From assembly GCA_021771815.1 (NCBI GenBank), contig JAETOE010000021.1, forward strand, positions 1-60,683: a stretch of 60,683 bases of DNA, in the 5' to 3' direction. Within the stretch, counting starts at the first letter, position 1. Each line of letters opens with the position of its first letter. Shown here in pieces: positions 45,222-52,805 of this stretch. The DNA comes from Roseburia hominis. Its GTDB lineage: Bacteria > Bacillota > Clostridia > Lachnospirales > Lachnospiraceae. The position numbers and the translations under genes are program-made. The notes below the pieces were generated by a model, which saw only the letters and a program-made list of their open reading frames with translations, did not search any database and had not been told where the DNA came from.

Positions 45222-46262
45222 TTATTTATTCCAGCAGGCAACGAAATGCCCGTTGCCCCTGTCGGTAAGCTGCGGCATTTCCGCCGCGCACTTCTTCGTC
45301 GCGTACTTGCATCTGGTACGGAACGGACAGCCCGTCGGCATCTTAAGCGGGCTCGGAACATCGCCCTCGAGCACGATACGTTTGCTTTTTCTCGCCGTCT
45401 CCGGATCGGGAATCGGCACAGCCGACAACAGACTTAAAGTATACGGATGAATCGGATTGCCATTGAGCTCATCCGCCTCCGCAATCTCCATCATCTTGCC
45501 CAGATACATGACCGCAATACGGTCGGATATATGATGCACGACCAGAAGATCGTGCGCAATAAACAAATACGCCACGCCGAGCTTATCCTGGAGTTCCTCG
45601 AACATGTTGACCACCTGTGCCTGAATCGATACGTCAAGCGCGGATACCGGCTCATCACAGACGATGAACTTCGGATTTACCGCAAGCGCTCTCGCGATAC
45701 CGATTCGCTGTCTCTGTCCGCCGGAGAACTCATGCGCATAACGCATCGCGTGTTCGGCATTCAATCCGACAAGTTCCATAAGGTTTAAGATCTTCTCGCG
45801 GCGCTCCTTCTTATTACTGTAAAGCTTATGTACATCCAGCGGCTCTCCGATGATATCCTCGACTGTCATACGCGGATTCAGGGAAGAATACGGGTCCTGA
45901 AATACCATCTGCATCTGCCTGCGATACGGAAGCATATCCACATCGACTTTCTTGTTAAGTACAGGCTTGCCGTCCGCTCCGACAATCAACTGCCCGCTCT
46001 CATCGTACTGCTCGCCGCTGTCGAAAAGCACATTTCCGTCAAATACGATACGTCCCGACGTCGGCTGGTACAACCGGAGCAGTGTACGTCCTACGGTCGT
46101 CTTGCCACATCCCGACTCACCTACAAGTCCGAGCGTCTCGCCCGGCTTGATTGCGAACGAAATATCATCCACCGCCTTAAGCGGAATCGTCTTAAATCCC
46201 TGCCGCACAGGAAAATATTGTTTTAAATGACTTACCTCAAGAAGGTTCTTCTCTTCACTCAT
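45222..46262 (-). CDS. oppF: Oligopeptide ABC transporter ATPase, OppF type (system 2)
   Basis: A 346-aa ATPase: Walker A GESGCGKTT, signature FSGGQRQRIGIARALAV, Walker B IVCDEPVSALDVS and C-terminal oligo_HPY domain with CPFRTRCKYATKKC. Immediately adjacent to the oppD stop (no gap). Partner of the system 2 OppD. Confidence 0.92.
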   Translation of the reverse strand: MSEEKNLLEVSHLKQYFPVRQGFKTIPLKAVDDISFAIKPGETLGLVGESGCGKTTVGRTLLRLYQPTSGRIVFDGNVLFDSGEQYDESGQLIVGADGKPVLNKKVDVDMLPYRRQMQMVFQDPYSSLNPRMTVEDIIGEPLDVHKLYSNKKERREKILNLMELVGLNAEHAMRYAHEFSGGQRQRIGIARALAVNPKFIVCDEPVSALDVSIQAQVVNMFEELQDKLGVAYLFIAHDLLVVHHISDRIAVMYLGKMMEIAEADELNGNPIHPYTLSLLSAVPIPDPETARKSKRIVLEGDVPSPLKMPTGCPFRTRCKYATKKCAAEMPQLTDRGNGHFVACWNK

Positions 46263-47270
46263 CTACTTCGCTTCCTCCTGTGCTTCATATAACTCTTTGA
46301 CGTTCATCCAGCAACTCGCCAGATGGCTGTCGCTGATGCGAAGCTCGTCCGGCTTTTGTGTCAGACAGATTTTCATCGCCGCGTCACAGCGCGGACAGAA
46401 CGCGCAGCCCTCCGGCATCTGCAGAAGATTGATCGGCGTCCCTCCGATCGGTACAAGCTTCTCGTTCATGTTGTCCGCCTTCGGAATCGAACGCAGCAAC
46501 CCTTTCGTATATTCATGCGCCGGACGGTAGAAAATATCATCCGCCGTTCCACGCTCGCAGACACGTCCGCCGTACATGACAAGAATCTCGTCACACATAC
46601 TCGCAATAACACCGAGATCATGCGTCACCATGATAATCGCCATACCAAGCTTCTTCTGCAGATCCTGCATCAATTCCAGAATCTGTGCCTGAATCGTCAC
46701 GTCAAGCGCCGTCGTCGGCTCGTCCGCGATCAGAATGTCCGGTTCACAGGCAAGCGCCATCGCGATCATGACACGCTGACGCATACCACCGGACAACTCG
46801 TGCGGGTACTGCTTCATACGGCTCTCTGGCTCATTCACGCCGACTAAGGTCAACATCTCGACCGCACGCGCCCACGCCTGCTTCTTGTCTTTATCCGTGT
46901 GCAGAAGCACTGCCTCTGTGAGCTGGCTTCCCACGGTAAATACCGGGTTAAGGCTCGTCATCGGGTCCTGAAAGATAATAGAGCATTTCTCTCCGCGGAA
47001 CTTCTGCATCTGCTTGCCGTCCCACTTCGTGATATCCTCGCCGTGGAACTTCACCTCGCCTGCGGTGATTTTTCCTGTCTCCGCCAGAATCTGCATGATG
47101 GAATACGCCGTTACGGATTTGCCGGAACCCGACTCACCTACGATACCAAGCGTTTTGCCCGGCTCCAGACGAAAGGAAATACCGTTGACCGCCTGCACCT
47201 CACCCGCATCCGTAAAGAAGCTGGTATGGAGGTCGTTTACCTCTAAAATATATTTATTCTCTTCGCTCAT
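46263..47270 (-). CDS. oppD: Oligopeptide ABC transporter ATPase, OppD type (system 2)
   Basis: A 335-aa ATPase: Walker A GESGSGKS, signature LSGGMRQRVMIAMALAC, Walker B ILIADEPTTALDVT and a C-terminal oligo_HPY domain containing CAFCPRCDAAMKIC. 12 bp after oppC. Same motor role as in system 1. Confidence 0.92.
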   Translation of the reverse strand: MSEENKYILEVNDLHTSFFTDAGEVQAVNGISFRLEPGKTLGIVGESGSGKSVTAYSIMQILAETGKITAGEVKFHGEDITKWDGKQMQKFRGEKCSIIFQDPMTSLNPVFTVGSQLTEAVLLHTDKDKKQAWARAVEMLTLVGVNEPESRMKQYPHELSGGMRQRVMIAMALACEPDILIADEPTTALDVTIQAQILELMQDLQKKLGMAIIMVTHDLGVIASMCDEILVMYGGRVCERGTADDIFYRPAHEYTKGLLRSIPKADNMNEKLVPIGGTPINLLQMPEGCAFCPRCDAAMKICLTQKPDELRISDSHLASCWMNVKELYEAQEEAK

Positions 47271-47282
47271 ATCGTTATCTCC

Positions 47283-48377
47283 TTAATTCAGTTTCGAGTC
47301 AAATGCGTCGCGGAGACCGTCGCCCAGTAAATTCAGCGCAAGTACGATCAGACAGATTGCAACCGCAGGAATGACCAGTCTAAGCGGATAGGACTGCATA
47401 CCGGCCCTGGCGTCATTCGCCAGACTTCCCAGAGAAGTAAGCGGTGAAGCCACGCCCAGTCCAAGGAAGCTTAAATAGCTCTCAGTAAAGATCGCACTCG
47501 GCACCTGCAGTGCTGTCGTGATGATGATAACCGACAGGCAGTTCGGCAGGATATGCTTTCTTAAAATTCTGCCGTTCTTCGTACCGATACACCGCGCCGC
47601 GAGCACATACTCATTATTCTTGATGGAAAGAATCTGTCCGCGGATCAGACGCGCCATACTTACCCAGTACAGAAGCCCGAATACGATGAACATGGAAATC
47701 ATATTCGTTCCGAGCGACTCAAGTGCAGTTCCGGCAATCAGCGGCTTTAATGTCTCGTTGAACACCACGGAGAGCAGAATGATAATCAGCATATCCGGCA
47801 GCGAATAGATAATATCAACGATACGCATCATGATAAGATCGACAATCCCTCCAAAATATCCGGCAATCGATCCGTAGATCAGTCCGATGATAAGCACCAT
47901 GATCGACGCTACAACGCCGACGGAAAGGCTGACTCTCGTTCCGTAGATCACACGGATAAAATAGTCACGGCTTAAACTGTCTGTTCCGAAAATGTGCGGA
48001 AACAGTTTTTCCCCTGTCTCTTCCATATACTTTGTCTCAAGCTTTGAATACTCGAACGGTCCGAGATTCGCCGCCGTCTTGTCACGCACACCGTTTACCG
48101 AGATGATCTCAGAGTACTTATACGGCACAATGTGCGGCGCAATAATGATCGTCAGAAGAATCAGTACCAATACGACAATACTTCCCATGGCAAGCGGGTT
48201 CTTGCGCAGACGGCGCATACCGTCCTTAAAGAAGGTCGTAGACTCGCCCATAACGTCCTGCTGCTTCTTCTCCTCGTCTGTCGCCAGTTCGAAATTTGCG
48301 GCATTAAATTTACTCAAATCGACCTGTGCCGATAAAATCTGTCTGTTTTTGTATTGTGGATTTTCATTTCCCTGCAT
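47283..48377 (-). CDS. oppC: Oligopeptide ABC transporter permease, OppC type (system 2)
   Basis: A 364-aa permease with an N-terminal cytoplasmic extension of about 50 residues (FKDGMRRLRKNPLAMG before TM1), six helices, the GTDSLSRDYFIRVIYGTR block and the EAA loop YVLAARCIGTKNGRILRKHILP-like. The first extracellular loop is about 60-70 residues with no RCC1 repeats, a useful contrast to system 1. The start at 48377 follows AAAGGACGG; an upstream leucine start would overlap oppB. Confidence 0.9.
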   Translation of the reverse strand: MQGNENPQYKNRQILSAQVDLSKFNAANFELATDEEKKQQDVMGESTTFFKDGMRRLRKNPLAMGSIVVLVLILLTIIIAPHIVPYKYSEIISVNGVRDKTAANLGPFEYSKLETKYMEETGEKLFPHIFGTDSLSRDYFIRVIYGTRVSLSVGVVASIMVLIIGLIYGSIAGYFGGIVDLIMMRIVDIIYSLPDMLIIILLSVVFNETLKPLIAGTALESLGTNMISMFIVFGLLYWVSMARLIRGQILSIKNNEYVLAARCIGTKNGRILRKHILPNCLSVIIITTALQVPSAIFTESYLSFLGLGVASPLTSLGSLANDARAGMQSYPLRLVIPAVAICLIVLALNLLGDGLRDAFDSKLN

Positions 48378-48402
48378 GCTATCTATCCGTCCTTTCCGTT
48401 CT

Positions 48403-49314
48403 TTACTCGAATGTAATACGCGGGTCAACAAACTTATACGCGATATCCGTCAGCAGGTTCGCAACCACCATCAGAATCGCAAGAAAGATCGTAGTCGCCA
48501 TAATCATCGTATAATCACGGTTCGTGATACTCGTTACGAAGGACGTTCCAAGACCTCCGATCGTGAAAATGTTCTCAACGACCATAGAACCTGTCAGAAT
48601 ATAAGCCACCATCGGTCCCACATAAGTAATGACCGGAATCAGCGCGTTGCGCAGCGCATGTTTGAAAATGACCTTGAGCGTCGGAACTCCCTTTGCGCGC
48701 GCCGTGCGGATATAGTCCTGATTGAGCGCGTCAAGCATACTCGTCTTCGTCAGACGCGTAATATATGCCATCGGATAGATGGACAGCGCAATGATCGGCA
48801 GCACATAGTTCGGGTTGGACGACGACCACACCGGAAACCACCCCAGCTTCAAACAAAATACCAAAAGAAGCAGCGTCGCCAGAACAAAGGACGGCATTGC
48901 CGTTCCAAGGGTTGTGAAAAAGACGATCAGACGGTCCGGCAGACGGTTTCTTGTCAGCGCCGCAATACTTCCCAGCACAAGACCGATGACAATCGCAACC
49001 AGCGCCGCCATGCCCCCAAGCTTTGCAGACACCTTGAACTTGGACGTAAGTTCGCCCCAGATATCGCGTCCGCTATGTAAGGAAACGCCCCAGTCACCAT
49101 GCAGCAGATTGTTCATATAAAGAACATACTGCTCAGGAACCGGCTTATCCAGATTATATCTCTCTTCCAGAACCTGCTGTGCCTCTTTGCTCGTCGCCTT
49201 CTCCTTGTTGAACGGTCCGCCCGGAATCGCGTTCATGACAAAGAATGTAATGGCGCTGACAATCAGAATCGATAAAATTGCCAGTAATACTCGTTTTACG
49301 ATATACTTTCCCAC
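48403..49314 (-). CDS. oppB: Oligopeptide ABC transporter permease, OppB type (system 2)
   Basis: A 303-aa permease: TM1 YIVKRVLLAILSILIV, extracellular loop with GGPFNKEKATS and YNLDKPVPEQYVLYMNNLL, and EAA loop IRTARAKGVPTLKVIFKHALRN-like. A GTG start at 49314 is chosen because AGGAGAG lies about 8 nt upstream and it begins GKYIVKR like the family; an upstream TTG (49353) lacks a site. First gene of system 2. Confidence 0.9.
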   Translation of the reverse strand: MGKYIVKRVLLAILSILIVSAITFFVMNAIPGGPFNKEKATSKEAQQVLEERYNLDKPVPEQYVLYMNNLLHGDWGVSLHSGRDIWGELTSKFKVSAKLGGMAALVAIVIGLVLGSIAALTRNRLPDRLIVFFTTLGTAMPSFVLATLLLLVFCLKLGWFPVWSSSNPNYVLPIIALSIYPMAYITRLTKTSMLDALNQDYIRTARAKGVPTLKVIFKHALRNALIPVITYVGPMVAYILTGSMVVENIFTIGGLGTSFVTSITNRDYTMIMATTIFLAILMVVANLLTDIAYKFVDPRITFE

Positions 49315-49469
49315 TGTTTTCTCTCCTGCTTCTGTTAATTTCTTTCCAATCAAAAGGGCGATGCCGCGGCAGCCATATTCTCTGCCTCCATGCTCTGATA
49401 ATGTACCCTTTTAATAGTTTGTTCCAATACCGCTATGATACTTTAGTATGTTAAAACTAATATATACGC

Positions 49470-49497
49470 ATTATACCACCTCGATTCCATCTGTCAA
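49470..49497 (-). promoter_or_regulatory. Strong promoter of the second opp operon
   Basis: On the minus strand a perfect TTGACA (49497-49492) and TATAAT (49475-49470) are spaced by 16 nt. The leader to oppB is about 150 nt and contains a 13-codon open frame (starting ATGGAGGCAGAG) without a convincing ribosome binding site. Confidence 0.8.
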
Positions 49498-49594
49498 TTA
49501 GTAATGTATACAAAAATACACGGGTACTCCTCACGGACAATCCCTTCTGTATTTTTCCCGCCGTTTCTGTTATACTTTCTATAGACTTTACCAC

Positions 49595-49700
49595 CTATAT
49601 ATTTGCTGCTTATATATTACGCTTATATATTACGCTTATATATTTACTGTTTATATATTTACTGTTTATATATCTGATGCTTATACATTTACTACTATAT
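49595..49700 (+). repeat. AT-rich tandem repeat upstream of a small gene
   Basis: About seven head-to-tail units of 13-15 bp with the core CTTATATATTTACTG or CTTATATATTACG fill the leader of the gene at 49715. Two units are identical pairs. An extended -10 (TGTTATACT, 49569-49576) lies just before the array, so the array would be transcribed into the leader. Confidence 0.8.
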
Positions 49701-49714
49701 AAAAGGTGTTATAT

Positions 49715-50068
49715 ATGATTACAAACGACGATATTCTCAACATGAACTTCTACAAGAAAGAACAATTCACCGGAAGCTACCAGGGCATGCGCTATCTTAT
49801 TAAGAAGGATGCCGTTCCTGCGGAGCCTTCTTCAAATACGGCTTCGTCCGCCTCCGCTTCTGATTCCGTGGATGCCCCGGCGGCCGAGACTGTCATGACG
49901 GACGTTTTTTGCGTCACGATCTGGCCCGGTCCTTACAACTTCGCCTCCACGGACGATAGCGAAAAGACCTCCGCCACCTTTCCTTTCACACCGGAAGGCA
50001 AGGATGCCGTCGTCGCATGGCTGAACGAACAATGGCAGAACCGCAGATCCGAGTGGCGCACGCTGTAG
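49715..50068 (+). CDS. Small hypothetical protein
   Basis: A 117-aa protein that I do not recognise by name. Residues 1-32 (ITNDDILNMNFYKKEQFTGS) and the C-terminal half, with FCVTIWPGPYNFASTDDSEK and GKDAVVAWLNEQW, look like one small folded domain split by an Ala/Ser/Pro-rich spacer at about 33-58. No signal peptide or membrane segment. The start at 49715 is favoured by AAAGGTG 6 nt upstream. It is flanked by an AT-rich tandem repeat and a tRNA gene. Confidence 0.65.
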   Translation: MITNDDILNMNFYKKEQFTGSYQGMRYLIKKDAVPAEPSSNTASSASASDSVDAPAAETVMTDVFCVTIWPGPYNFASTDDSEKTSATFPFTPEGKDAVVAWLNEQWQNRRSEWRTL

Positions 50069-50188
50069 ACTTTCTTCACCACTGCGCCACACCAAAGCAT
50101 CAAAAAAAGCGATACACAAAGTATACGCCTTTGTATATCGCTTTCCGTATTCATTTCCTGTAACAGCAGAAATCTTCTGATGTTTTAC

Positions 50189-50268
50189 TGCGGGTAACAG
50201 GACTTGAACCTGCACGGTCTCCCACTAGAACCTAAATCTAGCGCGTCTGCCAATTCCGCCATACCCGC
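50189..50268 (-). tRNA. tRNA-Leu (anticodon UAG)
   Basis: A class II tRNA with 7-bp acceptor stem GCGGGTA/TACCCGC, the anticodon stem CTAGA/TCTAG with loop TTTAGGT (anticodon TAG, reads CUA), a short variable arm (TGGGAGACCG) and T-loop GTTCAAGTC. CCA is not encoded. Discriminator A fits leucine. Confidence 0.95.
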
Positions 50269-50383
50269 GTTTACTGCTCCCGTAGGAAGCCACCGGTATA
50301 TTATAGCGTGGCAATGCAAAAATTGCAACCATTTTTTGACCGCACCAAAACTTCAAACGTCCGCTCGATTCATCTGCGAATCT

Positions 50384-50683
50384 CTATGCAAGTCCCTCTG
50401 GCTTCTCGTAGCGTAACCAGATCTTATCCGCACCGCACACATGCTTCGTGCCGTCCTCCTGCGAGATAATGTAATCTCCCTCCCCGATAAACGTGCGCCC
50501 TCTGCGGTGCTTGATGTACGGGCAGATGATCGTACCGTCTTCTCTCTTGACCTTGACCAGTGAATCCGTGACGATCCATCCCTTTGTCACCACATCGGAA
50601 AGCGGTTCAAACCCGTCCTCCATACCCTTGCCCGGCTCGTATTTCTCAATATTGGATTCCAATGGAATTCTTCGGCTCTTCAT
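50384..50683 (-). CDS. Small hypothetical protein
   Basis: A 99-aa basic protein without signal or membrane segment and not recognised. The middle part (GWIVTDSLVKVKREDGTIICPY) and GRTFIGEGDYIISQEDGTKHVCG look like beta strands of a small barrel; two cysteines are about 30 residues apart. GGAGGGATTG precedes the ATG. It lies between tRNA-Leu and the Rpn-type nuclease. Confidence 0.6.
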   Translation of the reverse strand: MKSRRIPLESNIEKYEPGKGMEDGFEPLSDVVTKGWIVTDSLVKVKREDGTIICPYIKHRRGRTFIGEGDYIISQEDGTKHVCGADKIWLRYEKPEGLA

Positions 50684-50798
50684 TCAATCCCTCCGTTCTG
50701 TATACCCTCGCATATACTCTTTCTCCCTATTGTCATTATACCATAAATGGGGGAATTTTCAAACCTTTTGCATACCGGAACTTATCTTCCTCGTTTTC

Positions 50799-51677
50799 TT
50801 AATCTCCTGTTTGGGCAAGCTCTATTTCCAACTGTGCTAATCGCTCCATAGCCACCTGCAGTTCCATTTCTTTCCGGTCGAGTTCTTCGTCTTTACGATT
50901 CAGTTCTTCGTCTTTCTGTTGTAACTGTTCCTTATACGAATCGATCTCTTTCTGCTGTTCTTCGATCATATACTTCACCGTATTACGGTCCAAGATCCGC
51001 AGTTCTTCTGAAAACATCCTCATCACCCTCTCCGTATTCCGACACATCTCATACAGCGTCGCGTACATTCCCTGAAACTCCGGATAAGCCGTAATCAGTT
51101 CGATCACTTTCTCCGGTCTGTCCTCACCGAGAAATGTCAGCCACGCCTCCAACGGTGTTTCTATAGGTTTATTGTGCATTTGGGCACGGAAAATGTCAAG
51201 GGGTATCATGACAAACTCCTGTAGCAGATTGATCTGTAAACCGCTGTCGAACACCTGTCTCGCACGATGGTGATAGACCTCCGGAAACTCCCTGAATTCT
51301 TTGGGGCTGTTCTCATAAATCACAATTAGATAGACATTCTTAATATCCCGATAGGAAAAATCATCCCCCTGCCTGGAGCGTACTCTCCTATACTGGCGCA
51401 AGAGCATGTCCGCCGAATAGCATGCGCTCCGCTCCCCGGGGAATCCATAACCGATCTTCTGAACCTCAACATTTGCAAGCGCACCATCCTCAAGTTCCAC
51501 AACAATATCCGTAATCAGAAGCGAACCTTCATCCGAAATACGTGTAGAATCATTGGGAAGCACCCGCAGAATCCTTACTTTTCGTTTCAGCACCGCACAT
51601 AAGAATCCCTCCAGGCGCTCCGGCGCATACTCGGGGTTCATGACCTCTTTGAAAAAGGAATCGTAAAGAATCTTCAT
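50799..51677 (-). CDS. Rpn-family PD-(D/E)XK nuclease / putative transposase
   Basis: A 292-aa protein of the recombination-promoting nuclease group. The nuclease core shows YDSFFKEVMNPEY at the start, D57 in LLITDIVVEL and E71-V-Q in NVEVQKIGY, then GERSACYSADMLLRQY. The C-terminal 50 residues form a strongly charged coiled coil of repeated QKDEELNRKDEELDRKEMEL type heptads. The start at 51677 is uncertain because no clear ribosome binding site exists; a TTG at 51704 is possible. Such proteins are often multicopy. Confidence 0.8.
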   Translation of the reverse strand: MKILYDSFFKEVMNPEYAPERLEGFLCAVLKRKVRILRVLPNDSTRISDEGSLLITDIVVELEDGALANVEVQKIGYGFPGERSACYSADMLLRQYRRVRSRQGDDFSYRDIKNVYLIVIYENSPKEFREFPEVYHHRARQVFDSGLQINLLQEFVMIPLDIFRAQMHNKPIETPLEAWLTFLGEDRPEKVIELITAYPEFQGMYATLYEMCRNTERVMRMFSEELRILDRNTVKYMIEEQQKEIDSYKEQLQQKDEELNRKDEELDRKEMELQVAMERLAQLEIELAQTGD

Positions 51678-51839
51678 CCCCCGCACGCCCGTGCAGAAAT
51701 CCAAGATATGTATTTTAGCACATTCAAACTACATTCACAAGTGGAAATATTGCTTTTATAAAACGGAGCAAAACACGTAGCGCTGCTTTGACTCACACGA
51801 AGTCGAGAGGCGTAATGCCTCTTTAACTCACGCCAAATC

Positions 51840-51878
51840 AAAAAGACGTGGTGCCCAAAAGGCACATCACGTCTTTTT
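51840..51878 (-). terminator. Terminator of folT
   Basis: AAAAAGACGTGGTGCC at 51840-51855 pairs with GGCACATCACGTCTTTTT at 51861-51878, A/T-rich on both sides. It lies about 45 nt after the folT stop. Confidence 0.85.
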
Positions 51879-51922
51879 AATCATTCCAAATTTCACAAAT
51901 ATTTTCTATGCAGGCTAACCCT

Positions 51923-52498
51923 TTATTTTCGGCTATTCACTGACCGTGCGCGGCGAACGATCTCAAATGCCCCGATGCTCTCGAGCGCCTTTGCTGTCAA
52001 ATAGAAAATAACAGAATCAATCGGCCACATAATCAGATTCTTCAATGCCCGAAGTGGAATAATCTCCATGAATACCTGACCGTACAACACGGAAAGGCAA
52101 AGCGTGTTCAAAAAGACATTGCACACAAGCATGACGATAAATTTCGCCGCAAGCACTCTCGGCAGCGTAATCTTCTTCTTATAATACATGCAGCCATACA
52201 GAACGCCCGCAAGGATCGTCACAAGCGTAAGCTGCGGACAGAACGGTCCGGTCGGCTTTAAGATGTACTTTAAGATGTCAAGCGCGCCTGCAAAGATACC
52301 GCCCACGGTCGGGCCGAACAGGTACGCTACAATGCCGTTCGGAATGCTCGAAAATCCGATTCGGATAAACTGTCCGTATTCAATAGAAAACATACCAAGG
52401 ATTACAGCGAGCGCGGCAAGCATTGCCATGGTAGTGATGGTTCTTACCGACTTGAATTCACGGTAAGAATCGGTGAACAAAGTAACGAATTTTTTCAT
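51923..52498 (-). CDS. folT: Folate ECF transporter substrate-binding subunit
   Basis: A 191-aa ECF S component with six hydrophobic helices. The N-terminal AMLAALAVILG and IRIGFSSIPNGIVAYLFGPTVGG segments are typical of FolT. It binds folate and couples to the shared EcfT-EcfA module, which is not in this window. AAAGGAGG precedes the ATG by about 10 nt. A tetrahydrofolate riboswitch upstream supports folate as the substrate. Confidence 0.9.
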   Translation of the reverse strand: MKKFVTLFTDSYREFKSVRTITTMAMLAALAVILGMFSIEYGQFIRIGFSSIPNGIVAYLFGPTVGGIFAGALDILKYILKPTGPFCPQLTLVTILAGVLYGCMYYKKKITLPRVLAAKFIVMLVCNVFLNTLCLSVLYGQVFMEIIPLRALKNLIMWPIDSVIFYLTAKALESIGAFEIVRRARSVNSRK

Positions 52499-52559
52499 AA
52501 AAAAAATACCTCCTTTGCAGACCTCATCATACTACAACTGGAGATAATATTCTATCTTC

Positions 52560-52664
52560 GGATGCAGCGGGATGCGACTCATGTACCGCAAGAAATTCTT
52601 TTCGTCCGGCTGACAACTCCCTGTTCAACCGGCACTTAACGCACATGGGTCTACTCTGCGATGC
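52560..52664 (-). promoter_or_regulatory. Tetrahydrofolate (THF) riboswitch
   Basis: Reading the minus strand: GCAGAGTAGACCCATG, TGCGTTAAGTGCCGG, GCCGGACGAA, TTGCGGTACATGAGTCGCATC and CCGCTGC. These match the conserved THF class I elements (GAGTAGA, GCGTTAAGTG, GACGAA, GCATCCGCTC-type 3' end). GCAG/CTGC closes helix P1 and CATG pairs with CATG. Located 65 nt before folT, it should reduce folT expression when reduced folate is plentiful. Confidence 0.88.
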
Positions 52665-52676
52665 TATTTGATTGTA

Positions 52677-52723
52677 CAGCAGACGGCAATTTGCCCTATC
52701 TTAGAAAAAATTGTCATCTGCTG
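52677..52723. other. Long inverted repeat downstream of the GH2 gene
   Basis: CAGCAGACGGCAATTT (52677-52692) pairs with AAAATTGTCATCTGCTG (52707-52723) with two mismatches. It lies between the GH2 stop (52806) and the riboswitch. It may end the GH2 transcript, but there is no T-run after it on the minus strand. Confidence 0.5.
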
Positions 52724-52805
52724 TCTGTAACTTCATCAGTATATCACAGTATATGGAAAATACAATGGTACTTTTGTTCTATTTTACATCTTTCTACCCA
52801 ACTGC

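Noticed and set aside
49314-49469. Thirteen-codon leader peptide before oppB
   Set aside because: Starts ATGGAGGCAGAG but lacks a ribosome binding site and a run of regulatory codons.
50189-50268. tRNA-Leu gene as an attachment site for an integrated element
   Set aside because: No integrase gene is next to it and no direct repeat of the tRNA 3' end was found in the flanks.
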